Assembly: GCA_964497585.1 (NCBI GenBank)
Contig: CAZCDS010000044.1
Coordinates: 1 to 53,222 of the forward strand
Source: CAZCDS01 sp964497585
Lineage (GTDB): Bacteria > Desulfobacterota > Desulfomonilia > Desulfomonilales > Desulfomonilaceae
DNA length: 53,222 bases
Direction: 5' to 3'
Position numbers and translations under genes: made by a program. The notes beneath the pieces are model-generated. The model was not told where the DNA came from and made no database searches. It saw only the letters and a list, made by a program, of their open reading frames with translations. Positions 43,301-50,586 of the stretch are shown here, one piece after another; positions within the stretch are counted from its first letter, which is position 1; the number at the start of each line of letters is the position of its first letter.

Positions 43301-46216
43301 CCGGACCCACGGGCACTTGAAAAGGCGGTACCTGCATCCATGGCAGAACTGATTCTGGACTGCCTGGCGAAAAAGCCGGACGAAAGACCTGAGTCTGTTG
43401 CCGTGCTGAGGGAACGGCTTAATGCCTTGTTCGAGGCAACTGCGGGACGTGACTATCCGAGGGCGGTTCCCAGTGGGGCACAGCTCCGAGCTGACGCGCT
43501 CAACAACAGAGGCGTTTCATTGTGGGAACTGGGGCATCACAAGCGAGCCTTCCAGGCTTGGGACGAGGCGGTGAGGCTCGATGCCAATCACGCGGAGGCC
43601 CTGTATAACAGATCTTTGATCGAATGGAGGGAAGCCAAGGTCACCGACGCACAGGTCGTGCGACGTCTTTCACAAATGAGCAACTCCAATCCGTACGGAA
43701 GACTCTATTTGGGATACGTTCATCTGGAGAGGTTGGCGGCCCATCTCGCGGAGCGGGAAATCGACGGCGCGCTTCAGCACTCCTCAGTTCGCAAAGAAAT
43801 GACAGCGTGGCTGGCATTGGGTGACGCCAGGATGGCCCAGGGAAAGATCGCTCTCGCCGAAGAATGCTACCGGCAGTTATTGAGCCTGGGTTACCCCGAA
43901 AGGGAAATCGAGGAGAAGAGACTACTGGCTGGGAGTCATCCCGATTCGCCGGTAGAATTTAACCAGACCAGCTGGCTGCGGTGTGTGAGCAAGCTGGAAC
44001 TTGGCCGCCCGTCGGGGGCGGCTTGTGTGGCGGTCACTCCTGACAGTCAATTCGTCCTTGCCGGGAGCCTTGGCGGAACCATCAAAATGCTGCGGTTGCC
44101 CTCTGGGGGCGAAGTTCGGATGCTTGAGGGACACGAAGGGGCGGTCAACTCTCTGGCCGTGACCCCGAACGGAGAGTACGTTGTCTCTGGAGGAGTTGAT
44201 CATACAGTCCGACTGTGGCGCTTGTCGACAGGTGAGTGCGTACAGACGTTTGGTACCATTTCAACCCCACTGAAGCGGATCAGGTTCAGGCATTTTCTGG
44301 CCACCGGAGTTGACTCCGGATCGCGCGGCATCGGCCGACGATGGCCGGGACTCCGCTACTCTCGCTCCGTTCAATCGGTCAGCACGGATCCCTTCGGTTC
44401 AGCAGTTGCCGCGGGAAGCTACGACGGCTCGGTCTGCCTGTGGGACCTCAAAACCGGAAAGTGCCGGAGGACCTATGGGGGACACAGCGGCCAGGTCAAT
44501 TCCGTTTGCATAACGAACGACGGGAGATTTCTTGTCTCTGCCGGGTGGGATCGAACCATCCGAGTATGGGATCTGGATACCGGCAAATGCCTGCACGAGT
44601 TCTTGTCAGAGGTTGAGGTAACCAACGACCTTGCGGTCAGGCCGGATGGCAAACTAATCGTCTCGGGAACCGCGGAGAACGTGATTCGCGTGTGGGACGT
44701 CTCCACGGAAAACTGCTCGAGGGAACTGCTCGGGCATACTGCTCCAGTGCGGTCAGTAGCGGTCACTCCTGACGGGACTCGTGTCGTTTCAGGGGGAGAA
44801 GACGGGACGGTTCGCGTATGGGAACTGGCTACCGGTCGCTGTCTTCGAACGCTTGAGGGCCACCGGCGGCCCGTGGAGTGCGTCTGCATCACCCCTGACG
44901 GTCGATATGCCATATCAGGAGGCCAGGAGCATTCGCTTCGGCTGTGGACCCTGCCTCTGACCGCTGATCTTCCTCGAAGCGCGTTGCAGATCAACCGGGC
45001 CGCAGAGTACGGAAGCGCCCACACTACGGCGGGCCGGTTCAATGAACACTTCGACGCGGCGTTGGAAGCTTTCAATGATGAAGACCCCGTATCTTCCTAT
45101 CAACACCTCAACCAAGCGCGCCTCTTGCAGGGTTACGAAAGAGATCCCAAAGCCCTCGCTCTGCAGGCTAAGCTCGTACGAAAGCTGCCAGCGGCGACCT
45201 TGCGGGGAGGGTGGCAAGCGGGCATCATTGAATCGCCTCATCCAGTAATCTCCCTGGCCACCGATGGTCAAGGAACGTCTCTTCTTACCGGACACACGGA
45301 TAGAATATGCCAGTGGGATCTGTCCAGGGGCACGACGCGAATGACATTGGAGGGGCACTCCGAGATAGTGAGCGCCGTGACGTTCATCAAGAGCGACCGG
45401 CAGGCATTGTCAGCGAGCTGGGATGGGACCTTGCGCCTATGGGACCTTTCCAGCGGCGAGTGCCTGCGTACCATGAGCGAACATGCAAACGTTGTGTCTG
45501 CGCTCTCGATAGGCGAGGAGGGGAGGTTTGCCCTGTCGGGTGGATGGGACCATACGCTGCGGCTCTGGCACGTGGAGACGGGCGAGTGCCTCAGGACCTT
45601 TGGCGGGGAATCCAGGTGGATTGTGGCGGTTTCCGTTGTTCCAGGAGACAAGCTGGCCCTTTCCGGGGGTTGGGACAACGTCCTCAGAATCTGGAACCTG
45701 GGTACCGGTGAGTGTATGCAAGCTCTCTCGGGGCACAGATCATGGATCGGGGGTATCCGTGTCACCCAAGACGGCAGATTTGCTTTGACGGGAAGCGGTG
45801 ACCACACCCTTTGCCTGTGGGATCTATCGAAAGGGAAGTGCCTGCGAAAACTCTCCGGACACGGCGGCGGCGTAGGGACGGTTTCAGTGACCGATGACGG
45901 CCGGTTTGCCTGCTCGGGAAGTACCGATGGGTCGGTCAAGGTCTGGGATCTTGTCACAGGAGAATGCCTCTGGACCTTCGAAGGTCATGGAGATGCCGTC
46001 AACGCAGTTGCCTTCATGCCCGACGGATGCTCCATTGCATCAGGAAGCTCTGACGGCACGCTCCGAATCTGGCAACTGGATTGGGAACTGGCCACTGACG
46101 GAGGCGTCAAACAACTGACCGAGCAGTATGAGATCGACTGCGACGAGAGCTTGGTCACGATCTATGGCATCGATCCGGAGAAGACTCTTTCCCAGCTGTA
46201 TGGAGTCTCCGATTAG
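40352..46216 (+). CDS. giant multidomain Ser/Thr kinase: primase-like - MshEN - Sel1 - kinase - two WD40 propellers
   Basis: About 1954 residues from ATG 40352 (GAGAGAGGA upstream; TTG 40334 is an alternative). Residues ~20-205 resemble RepB/AEP primase proteins (LTALWAEMY, IVDSGHSKDLYWLLKEP, LRLPGTQNRKFP), but the metal-binding Asp pair looks lost. ~262-395 is a MshEN-like domain as found at the start of PilB/GspE ATPases (LHVAMADPTDAEAVKEIE). ~400-620 holds six Sel1 repeats. ~743-1030 is a complete Hanks kinase: GRGGMG, K773, HRDVKPSN with D870, DFG at 888-890, and APE. ~1045-1195 has TPR-like helices. ~1212-1540 and ~1625-1912 are seven WD40 blades each. No transmembrane segment is evident. 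Likely a cytoplasmic signalling scaffold-kinase; its substrates probably include the downstream FHA and MshEN proteins, by inference. Confidence 0.88.
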   Translation: MTEQTSRRGFLQALFGDFLSKFNGFVLVKSVSRLAGVARTFYFPDIDLLETEEFEEDAELFFGVCPIQLSASSGRRTRYLTALWAEMYIGHSGHEPKSTVFDSPDDAANTIRSFQHKPSAIVDSGHSKDLYWLLKEPYHPEDSQEVRRVLQAISSVLNCDADVSLDAVLRLPGTQNRKFPDRPAVCKIDYVDASARYSLQDFEMFQTNGRPARSSLETMTLPADKGRAGAQGSVGSRDEEAVSPMASRFLSCSASPGESSSGRILAHLLSEGVLPTDRINALREYQQAHGCSEVEAIIGLTHEVVADVAREVSGVPRIRLEAHDCPLEIQEKLPLDLAFKWMAVAFGEVGRTLHVAMADPTDAEAVKEIESATGMSVKVSVATVLEIKSELESRQRALVRAAEQGDRDAAYLWGRLLLDGAGLFRRRDPRAAANWFLQAARQGHPDAQNSLGLILSEGKEGSREDGEAVKWYRRAAGRGHVDACFNLGIMYCRGRGVRKDLERGAEWIGSAAEQGHARAQFVLGSLHQSGAGVEMDLEEAVKWYRLSAEQGYAAAENRLGFMYGHALGVPLDHQEAFKWYRRAAEHGHRVAQRRLSEMYRQGVGVQPNTEEADRWERQAKVGADPEAAANAQAESEDRYGFAPGPQVHYPIHFPFASAEARGERERAPGNLNVLLMEEIVDGQDGEYDLESQPQLTEPRPDKRSKGSDDVRSAETTLTHPMRSHVEPDLDMTYWKVGDVVDGKYEVRGIIGRGGMGVVYRVHHREWNVEMAVKVPLSSFISDEVAKARFVREAQTWVDLGLHPNIVQCWYVREIAGLPRIFMDYMDGGSLKQWVQQGRVKPTQWEKIIDLTVQACDGLHYAHERGLVHRDVKPSNMLMAYDGRLAMADFGIVKIEGFGDLPSPALSDGRLPQHTLTRTGSTMGTPEYAAPEMWQDARIVDQRADIYSLGVVLFELSCGRRPFDDGLHREPPHVLIERHVCASVPDPRALEKAVPASMAELILDCLAKKPDERPESVAVLRERLNALFEATAGRDYPRAVPSGAQLRADALNNRGVSLWELGHHKRAFQAWDEAVRLDANHAEALYNRSLIEWREAKVTDAQVVRRLSQMSNSNPYGRLYLGYVHLERLAAHLAEREIDGALQHSSVRKEMTAWLALGDARMAQGKIALAEECYRQLLSLGYPEREIEEKRLLAGSHPDSPVEFNQTSWLRCVSKLELGRPSGAACVAVTPDSQFVLAGSLGGTIKMLRLPSGGEVRMLEGHEGAVNSLAVTPNGEYVVSGGVDHTVRLWRLSTGECVQTFGTISTPLKRIRFRHFLATGVDSGSRGIGRRWPGLRYSRSVQSVSTDPFGSAVAAGSYDGSVCLWDLKTGKCRRTYGGHSGQVNSVCITNDGRFLVSAGWDRTIRVWDLDTGKCLHEFLSEVEVTNDLAVRPDGKLIVSGTAENVIRVWDVSTENCSRELLGHTAPVRSVAVTPDGTRVVSGGEDGTVRVWELATGRCLRTLEGHRRPVECVCITPDGRYAISGGQEHSLRLWTLPLTADLPRSALQINRAAEYGSAHTTAGRFNEHFDAALEAFNDEDPVSSYQHLNQARLLQGYERDPKALALQAKLVRKLPAATLRGGWQAGIIESPHPVISLATDGQGTSLLTGHTDRICQWDLSRGTTRMTLEGHSEIVSAVTFIKSDRQALSASWDGTLRLWDLSSGECLRTMSEHANVVSALSIGEEGRFALSGGWDHTLRLWHVETGECLRTFGGESRWIVAVSVVPGDKLALSGGWDNVLRIWNLGTGECMQALSGHRSWIGGIRVTQDGRFALTGSGDHTLCLWDLSKGKCLRKLSGHGGGVGTVSVTDDGRFACSGSTDGSVKVWDLVTGECLWTFEGHGDAVNAVAFMPDGCSIASGSSDGTLRIWQLDWELATDGGVKQLTEQYEIDCDESLVTIYGIDPEKTLSQLYGVSD

Positions 46217-46444
46217 CGATCCTCTCGTTACACGACAAAACTTGAAGCCTCCGTGCTTGTCATTCTCGATTGTTGCGGAGAGTGACGAAGAGGTGGTCGT
46301 CCGGAGTCCGAGGCATAAGCGAGCAGTCTATTCAGAAACGTTCTCCTCTGAGACCCCTCCAAGGGCAACGAAATTCAGGTTTCGGTAGAGGAGCCGGCAC
46401 TGCCCGTACTTCCTGACACCGCTCACCTGTACAAGGCCCTGACT

Positions 46445-46690
46445 GTGCTGTTGGAAAGGGTTCAGCAGGAGAAGGCAGTCATGTTCCTACGGATTGGGGT
46501 GGGGCTCGTTGTGCGGTTCGTTTTTAGTCAGCCCGATGGCCGGATCGCAGTGGAGCTCAGGCGGCAGCCAATAGAGTTCACGACGGGCGAGTCAACACTC
46601 CGACCCGACGTCGTATTCATTCCGTCAGGAGACAGGGCCCACCTGCTCTGTCTCGGAGAACTCGATTTGGCCACGGCCATGGAAGCGTGA
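46445..46690 (+). CDS. SCP2 sterol carrier-like short protein, possibly a broken N-terminal extension of the next gene
   Basis: The frame is open from 46352; the first usual start is GTG 46445 (81 residues). The pattern VVRFVFSQPDGRIAVELRRQ followed by RPDVVFIPSGDRAHLLCLGE and LDLATAMEA resembles the SCP2 lipid-binding fold. A TGA at 46688-46690 ends it, but the same frame continues as RTLARGSVLESLALWPSIEP directly into the FHA kinase frame. The continued text looks like the rest of an SCP2 domain, so TGA may be a mutation of GGA, an error, or a genuine end with later restart. Confidence is limited to its being coding. Confidence 0.5.
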   Translation: MLLERVQQEKAVMFLRIGVGLVVRFVFSQPDGRIAVELRRQPIEFTTGESTLRPDVVFIPSGDRAHLLCLGELDLATAMEA

Positions 46691-46801
46691 AGAACACTTG
46701 CGAGAGGCTCGGTGCTCGAATCGCTCGCGCTTTGGCCTTCTATCGAGCCTATCTTCAACGTTTACAGAGAGGTCCTGCGCGAGAGGGACCAAGGAAAACT
46801 G

Positions 46802-48469
46802 ATGCGAGGTCAAGACCACTCCCTTTCCACAACAGAAACATTTCCTCGAATCGAACTCCGAGTGACCCAAGGCCCCGAGCAAGGCCGGACGCTCACGTTT
46901 GACGGACCGGACTGCCTCTTGTTTGGTCGAGCGGATGACGCCCGCGTCTCGCTTCCTGATGATCCATACGTGTCACGGCATCACTTCTTACTTGAGGTCT
47001 CACCCCCTGAATGCAAGATCACGGACCTTGACAGCAAGAACGGGGTCTTGGTCAACGGCGCTCGTTTCGGGGGACGAAGACCGCCCGGACCAGGAGTCAA
47101 AGTGGCGCCGCATGGGGCCAAGGAGACCCGACTAACCGATGGGGACGAAATTACCGTCGGTGAGACGGTAATGAAGATCTCCGTAATTGCCGGTGCTCTC
47201 TGCCCGAAATGTGGCGCATCAATGGAGAACCGCGGACCGAGCCGTGGGGGCAAGAGGGACGAGCTCGTCTGTCCCGCCTGCCGAAGCAGTATCGGAACGT
47301 CTCTTCGGCCGTCGGCAAACAGCGTACATTGTTTCAATTGTGGGAAGGATGTCACCCACGAGGCTGGCGCTCACGCGCAGATACCACGTGCACGGTACGT
47401 CTGCCGAGCATGCAGAAAATCGGCCGATATGAATCCCATGTCTCTCTTGGACGCGGTACTCGAAGATGCTGTTGGAGGAACTGCAACGTCTGAGAAGAGT
47501 GGGATACGTGGATACCGGTTTGAAGGAGAGCTGGGCCGAGGGGCCACGAGCATCGTGTACAAGGCCGTACGGGAAAAGACCGGCGAAATCGTCGCCGTCA
47601 AGACCATGCTCCCCCAAGTTCCGACGGCCGATCACAATATTCGGTCATTCTTCAGCGAACTGGAAGTCACCAAATCTCTCAAGCACGAGAACATTGTTCA
47701 CTTGGTAGAGTACGGCAAGGCGGAACCGACCCTGTTTTTCGTTTTGGAGTTCGTTGACGGTCCCGATCTCGGCTCGCTGCTCAAGCGAAAGGGCGAACCC
47801 TTTGACATCGAGGAAGCCGTTCCGATTATTGTCGGAACATTGCGAGGCCTTGCTCATGCTCACCGATCTGAAATACCTGATGACTTTCATGATGGGGGTA
47901 ACTGGTCCAAGCGGGGGATTGTACATCGGGACCTCAAGCCGGAGAACATTCTCCTGAAGATTGATGAGAAGGGTTGCATACCTAAGGTAGCGGACTTTGG
48001 ACTGGCAAGGAGCTTTGAATTCGCTGGGCTAGCGGACATTACCATGCCAGGGCAGGCTGCAGGAAATCCCGTTTACTGGCCAAGGGAGCAGATCACCCAC
48101 TACAGACTTCTCAATCCCGCCACCGACGTATTCTCAATCGCCGCGGTATTCTACGAGGCTCTGACGGGCTCACTGGTGAGGGATGGTTATTCGGAACTGT
48201 TTCAACAATGCGAACTCAGCGGACGGCTTCCGGGCATTGCCGACTTCATGAGCGTCCTCATCTCGAATCCGGTCGTTCCTATTCGACAACGAAGGAAATC
48301 AATTCCCGCGGAAGTGGCAGACGTCATAGATTGCGCGTTGCGGGAGACCGAAGGACCCCCGGACGAAACCCGAATGCTGTTGACCCTCAAGAAAATGAGA
48401 TTTGAAGACGCGGGAGCTTTCCTAGAGGAACTTGAGAAAGCGTTCCAAAAGGTGGGGATAAGTGCATGA
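46802..48469 (+). CDS. FHA - zinc ribbon - Ser/Thr protein kinase
   Basis: A 555-residue protein from ATG 46802 (AAGGAAA upstream); the frame is open back to 46691, with GTG 46712 as another start. FHA domain at ~16-125: FGRADD, YVSRHH and DLDSKNGVLVNG are the phosphothreonine-binding loops. Two Cys-rich zinc ribbons follow (CPKC...CPAC ~134-160 and CFNC...CRAC ~178-203). The kinase (~238-550) has GRGATSIVYKAV, the ATP lysine K267, HRDLKPEN (D377) and DFG at 398-400. It can both read and write phosphothreonine and so is likely to interact with the giant kinase's products. The stop overlaps the next gene by 4 bp (ATGA). Confidence 0.88.
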   Translation: MRGQDHSLSTTETFPRIELRVTQGPEQGRTLTFDGPDCLLFGRADDARVSLPDDPYVSRHHFLLEVSPPECKITDLDSKNGVLVNGARFGGRRPPGPGVKVAPHGAKETRLTDGDEITVGETVMKISVIAGALCPKCGASMENRGPSRGGKRDELVCPACRSSIGTSLRPSANSVHCFNCGKDVTHEAGAHAQIPRARYVCRACRKSADMNPMSLLDAVLEDAVGGTATSEKSGIRGYRFEGELGRGATSIVYKAVREKTGEIVAVKTMLPQVPTADHNIRSFFSELEVTKSLKHENIVHLVEYGKAEPTLFFVLEFVDGPDLGSLLKRKGEPFDIEEAVPIIVGTLRGLAHAHRSEIPDDFHDGGNWSKRGIVHRDLKPENILLKIDEKGCIPKVADFGLARSFEFAGLADITMPGQAAGNPVYWPREQITHYRLLNPATDVFSIAAVFYEALTGSLVRDGYSELFQQCELSGRLPGIADFMSVLISNPVVPIRQRRKSIPAEVADVIDCALRETEGPPDETRMLLTLKKMRFEDAGAFLEELEKAFQKVGISA

Positions 48470-50418
48470 CCACATACTCGCAAGGAATAGGGCTCCTGTG
48501 GCGATTCGCGGAAGAAGAGGCGCGCACGTTCCATTTCGATGCTGTTTTGCCGGAACATCTGTGGATGGGATTGACCAGCCTGTGCGAGCTCGAGGAAGAG
48601 TCGCTCTCTCACTTTCCCGCGGACCAGAACACCGAGACAAAAGACCTCAAGAATGAACTGTACAAGCTTAAAGAGTGGCTTTGCCGGTGGGAACTTGAAC
48701 CGTCGGAAACGAGAAGAATCTTGCGCAAACTTCTTGGACAGGGGCGCGGCTACGGGGGTACTCTGCAGGGTTCGATCGAATGCATTGCCCTCCAAGAAGA
48801 GGCGGCTAGGCTGGCTGCTGCAGAAGGAGCATCTGTGGCAGATGCTACTCACTTGGCTCGAGCTATCGTCCGGAACCCACCACTCCTGCTGATGGAGCAT
48901 CTGGTGAAGATCGGGTTGTCATCTGCCGGCCTGGCTCCCGCAATGCCTGACGTCCGGATCAAAGACATGAGCGCCTCGGCAAGACCCGATTTGCCGAAGC
49001 CTTGGAGAACCGAAGAAGCAAACATGAATCGCCGCCCCGGCGATTGCAGCGCAAATCGGGAGGGAGAGAATGCCAGTGACGGAGATCGTCAAAGCGATAG
49101 ACGCGACACGTTGCTCCTTTCATCGATTCCAGCCGTCAGTGAGATGGAAGCAGCATTGCTTGTGCTCGATATTGCCGAATCGACTAAGTTCGTCTGCGAA
49201 TCGGGTGACACGATCTTCACTGACGTCATTTCCCGCATCAACGATCGTTTTCTGCAGAACCGATCGTCCCCGCATCTGATTTTCTTGAAGTGTACTGGTG
49301 ATGGATTTCTTGCGGTGTATAGAACGGCCGTTGCTGCACTTTCAATGGGATCCGATCTCCTTGAAACGGAGTTTATTCCCGGTCTTCGGGCTAGAATAGC
49401 ACTGCACTGGGGCAGGATCAGAATTGGCCCGAAGCGAGATCCACTCGGCGTGGAGGTGCACAGGGTTTTCCGAATGGAGAGTGTGAAAGAGGATGATCTC
49501 GTAGGCGATATTGATCCCGCTCGTAGCCTGCCGCAGTCAACACGAATTCTTGCTTCCCGGGCGGCCGTGGACAGGCTGAATTACAGGGAGCGTGCACGAT
49601 TCAGAAGGCTTGGCAAGTTCACGCTCAAAGGATTCGACACACCTTCGGAGATATGGATGTTTACAACTGAAGATACCGACTTGACCCTTTCCGCTGCAGG
49701 GTTCACCCAGCCGGGGAAGAAGCGCAGGCACAACGAAGATGCTTATCTGTGCGATCCTGCGTCGGGTACATTCATAGTGGCGGACGGAATGGGTGGGAAG
49801 GTCGCGGGCGAGACAGCGAGCACGGCAGTGACGACCGTGCTGCCGGCTCTCGTAGAGGAGCGTCTGCGCAACATTCAAGATGCCGAGAGTGATCGTATAG
49901 AGTCCGCTATAGTGGAAGCGATCTGCAAACTGAGTGACAATCTGCACAGCAAATCATACGCATTCCCCACTTTGCGGGGTCTGGGTTCTACAGTAGCCTG
50001 GCTGCTCATTCGAGATTGCATAGGCTACGTGGCTTATGTGGGAGACAGCCGTGTGTATCTCTTTCGAGATGGCAAACTCTCGCAGCTCAGTGAAGATCAG
50101 ACCACGGCCGCTGCGCTGGAAAGGAGTGGCTGTATGACCCAGGCGGGGACTCTCTACCATTCGCTCCGGCACAGCCTAGAGGAATACCTAGGCAAGACCC
50201 CCCCCATCAATCCTGGGATTCGGTCAGAGAGAACACTCCCGTGCGATCGATGGGTGCTCTGTTCCGATGGACTCACGAGAGGCATCTCAGACGATGAAAT
50301 GGCCGCGGTATTCAATCTGAACTTGGATCCGCGCGAGACGTGCCGGAGGCTCGTGCGAGACGCAAATGCCGCGGATGGGTCCGATGACATGAGCGTGGTG
50401 GTGGTTGACGTAGTGTAA
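48466..50418 (+). CDS. ClpN-like - class III nucleotidyl cyclase-like - PP2C phosphatase fusion
   Basis: A 650-residue protein whose start overlaps the kinase stop (ATGA), so both are coupled. Residues ~1-155 resemble a Clp N-terminal (R) domain (ALLWRFAEEEARTF-like start, PEHLWMGL, ATHLARAIVRNP). ~225-400 resembles a class III adenylate/guanylate cyclase: metal Asp D235 in LVLDIAEST and D279 in KCTGDGFLAVY, then ARIALHWGRI. ~405-650 is a PP2C-type phosphatase with all metal aspartates: D425 (HNEDA), D440 (VADGMGG), D601 (CSDGLT) and D640 (GSDDMSVVV). The phosphatase would reverse the two kinases; whether the cyclase makes cAMP/cGMP or only senses is unknown. Confidence 0.85.
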   Translation: MTTYSQGIGLLWRFAEEEARTFHFDAVLPEHLWMGLTSLCELEEESLSHFPADQNTETKDLKNELYKLKEWLCRWELEPSETRRILRKLLGQGRGYGGTLQGSIECIALQEEAARLAAAEGASVADATHLARAIVRNPPLLLMEHLVKIGLSSAGLAPAMPDVRIKDMSASARPDLPKPWRTEEANMNRRPGDCSANREGENASDGDRQSDRRDTLLLSSIPAVSEMEAALLVLDIAESTKFVCESGDTIFTDVISRINDRFLQNRSSPHLIFLKCTGDGFLAVYRTAVAALSMGSDLLETEFIPGLRARIALHWGRIRIGPKRDPLGVEVHRVFRMESVKEDDLVGDIDPARSLPQSTRILASRAAVDRLNYRERARFRRLGKFTLKGFDTPSEIWMFTTEDTDLTLSAAGFTQPGKKRRHNEDAYLCDPASGTFIVADGMGGKVAGETASTAVTTVLPALVEERLRNIQDAESDRIESAIVEAICKLSDNLHSKSYAFPTLRGLGSTVAWLLIRDCIGYVAYVGDSRVYLFRDGKLSQLSEDQTTAAALERSGCMTQAGTLYHSLRHSLEEYLGKTPPINPGIRSERTLPCDRWVLCSDGLTRGISDDEMAAVFNLNLDPRETCRRLVRDANAADGSDDMSVVVVDVV

Positions 50419-50586
50419 GACTTCGCTCAAGCTAACCGGCGCGGTTCCTGGAGGCCGAACCGGACGTGGGAATGTAAGCCGCAAGCTGACCGAGATATGG
50501 TTGATAGGGGAGAAGCAAGACGATCTTTTCGCGAAAGAGAGAAGTCTATACGTCGATTCTTCAGGGTAAACAGTCCGGAGGTAAGC

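Noticed and set aside
46680..46700. TGA 46688 as a selenocysteine codon
   Set aside because: The surrounding residues (TAMEA / RTLARGS) do not resemble any redox motif, and no clear SECIS-like hairpin was seen just after it; mutation or error is simpler.
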